Below, one piece after another: positions 12,339 through 12,570 of a stretch of 12,570 nucleotides of DNA. Numbering within the stretch: the first letter of the stretch is position 1; each line of letters opens with the position of its first letter. The notes under the pieces were generated by a model. The model was not told where the DNA came from. It did no database searches and worked only from the letters and a program-made list of their open reading frames with translations. Origin of the DNA: Candidatus Scatomorpha merdipullorum (GTDB lineage Bacteria; Bacillota; Clostridia; Oscillospirales; Oscillospiraceae); contig DVJK01000001.1 of NCBI GenBank assembly GCA_018716795.1, positions 1 through 12,570 of the forward strand, given 5' to 3'. The position numbers and the translations under genes were made by a program.

Positions 12339-12570
12339 ATACGCCGTATGGGCGGGCGGGGACGCCCGCCCGGCGTCGGTTGACGGACGACGTGGGTTTG
12401 CCCGTTGCCCTACACGCACCAGCGTACGTCTCGCAACCACCGTAGGGGGCGGCGTCCTCGACGCCCCGCGGTCGCGGGATTGCCGGGGTGGGTTGGTCGC
12501 GGACGTTCGGCGTGGCTGGCGGCACCCGCGTTTCCTACGGTGCGCCCGCCTTGCTTCCACCACCCAACGT
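12339..12570. repeat. Hairpin-rich non-coding end region
   Basis: No credible gene. Inverted repeats include GGGCGGGC/GCCCGCCC (12350-12371, extended by ACGCC/GGCGT), GGCGTC/GACGCC (12451-12465) inside a GTAGGGGGCGG context, and CCCGCG/CGCGGG (12465-12478). GTAGGGG-type palindromic units are familiar as interspersed intergenic repeats in gut Clostridia; assignment to that class here rests on resemblance only. Confidence 0.5.

Noticed and set aside
12270..12563. Minus-strand open frame of 97 codons at the right end
   Set aside because: It runs through the operon terminator and several inverted repeats, and has an Arg/Pro/Ala-rich composition typical of non-coding GC-rich DNA.

Overview
The window reads as chromosomal DNA from a high-GC member of the Clostridia (Bacillota), most likely an uncultured gut or rumen relative of the Oscillospiraceae. 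This is inferred from the gene families present (PutP, a clostridial-type CarD regulator, a cytidylate-kinase-like P-loop protein, an EFR1-type ferredoxin-flavodoxin protein, a Dlt operon with DltX). Strong GGAGG ribosome sites, T-rich intrinsic terminators and frequent ATA isoleucine codons despite high GC also fit. I see no rRNA, tRNA, CRISPR array, transposase or phage gene.

Layout. Positions 1-1502 (minus) hold a sodium/proline symporter gene cut by the left edge. Positions 1503-1918 hold no gene but several near-perfect hairpins and copy A of a structured repeat. Positions 1919-2419 (minus) encode a CarD-family regulator with a TTG start. It is divergent from a plus-strand pair: a cytidylate-kinase-like protein (2613-3233) and a zinc-ribbon, single-membrane-helix, coiled-coil protein (3311-4138). 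A terminator and copy B of the repeat (4163-4302) separate these from a leftward EFR1-family flavodoxin/2[4Fe-4S] gene (4313-5077).

From 5229 to 12273 runs a six-gene plus-strand locus: a 994-residue lipoprotein, a DltA-like adenylating enzyme, a DltC-like carrier protein, a DltB-like MBOAT, a short DltD-like SGNH protein and, last, a 48-residue DltX-like peptide. It ends in a strong terminator at 12303-12338, followed by about 230 bases of hairpin-rich non-coding DNA.

The locus can be read as one envelope-modification machine. DltA activates an amino acid (D-alanine in known systems) and loads it on the phosphopantetheine arm of DltC. DltB passes the acyl group across the membrane, and DltX and DltD deliver it to an extracellular polymer. 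The unusual parts are the large lipoprotein, translationally coupled to dltA, in which five calcium-binding FG-GAP repeats interrupt a possible deacetylase-like domain; dltX at the 3' end; the order A-C-B-D-X; a short DltD; and an Ala where characterised DltA enzymes have a pocket Cys. The polymer and even the amino acid may therefore differ from the classical teichoic acid/D-Ala pair. A strong internal promoter between dltA and dltC could express the transfer machinery separately.

The second notable item is the repeat found directly downstream of two unrelated leftward genes. It carries a hairpin with compensatory base changes and ends in a terminator.
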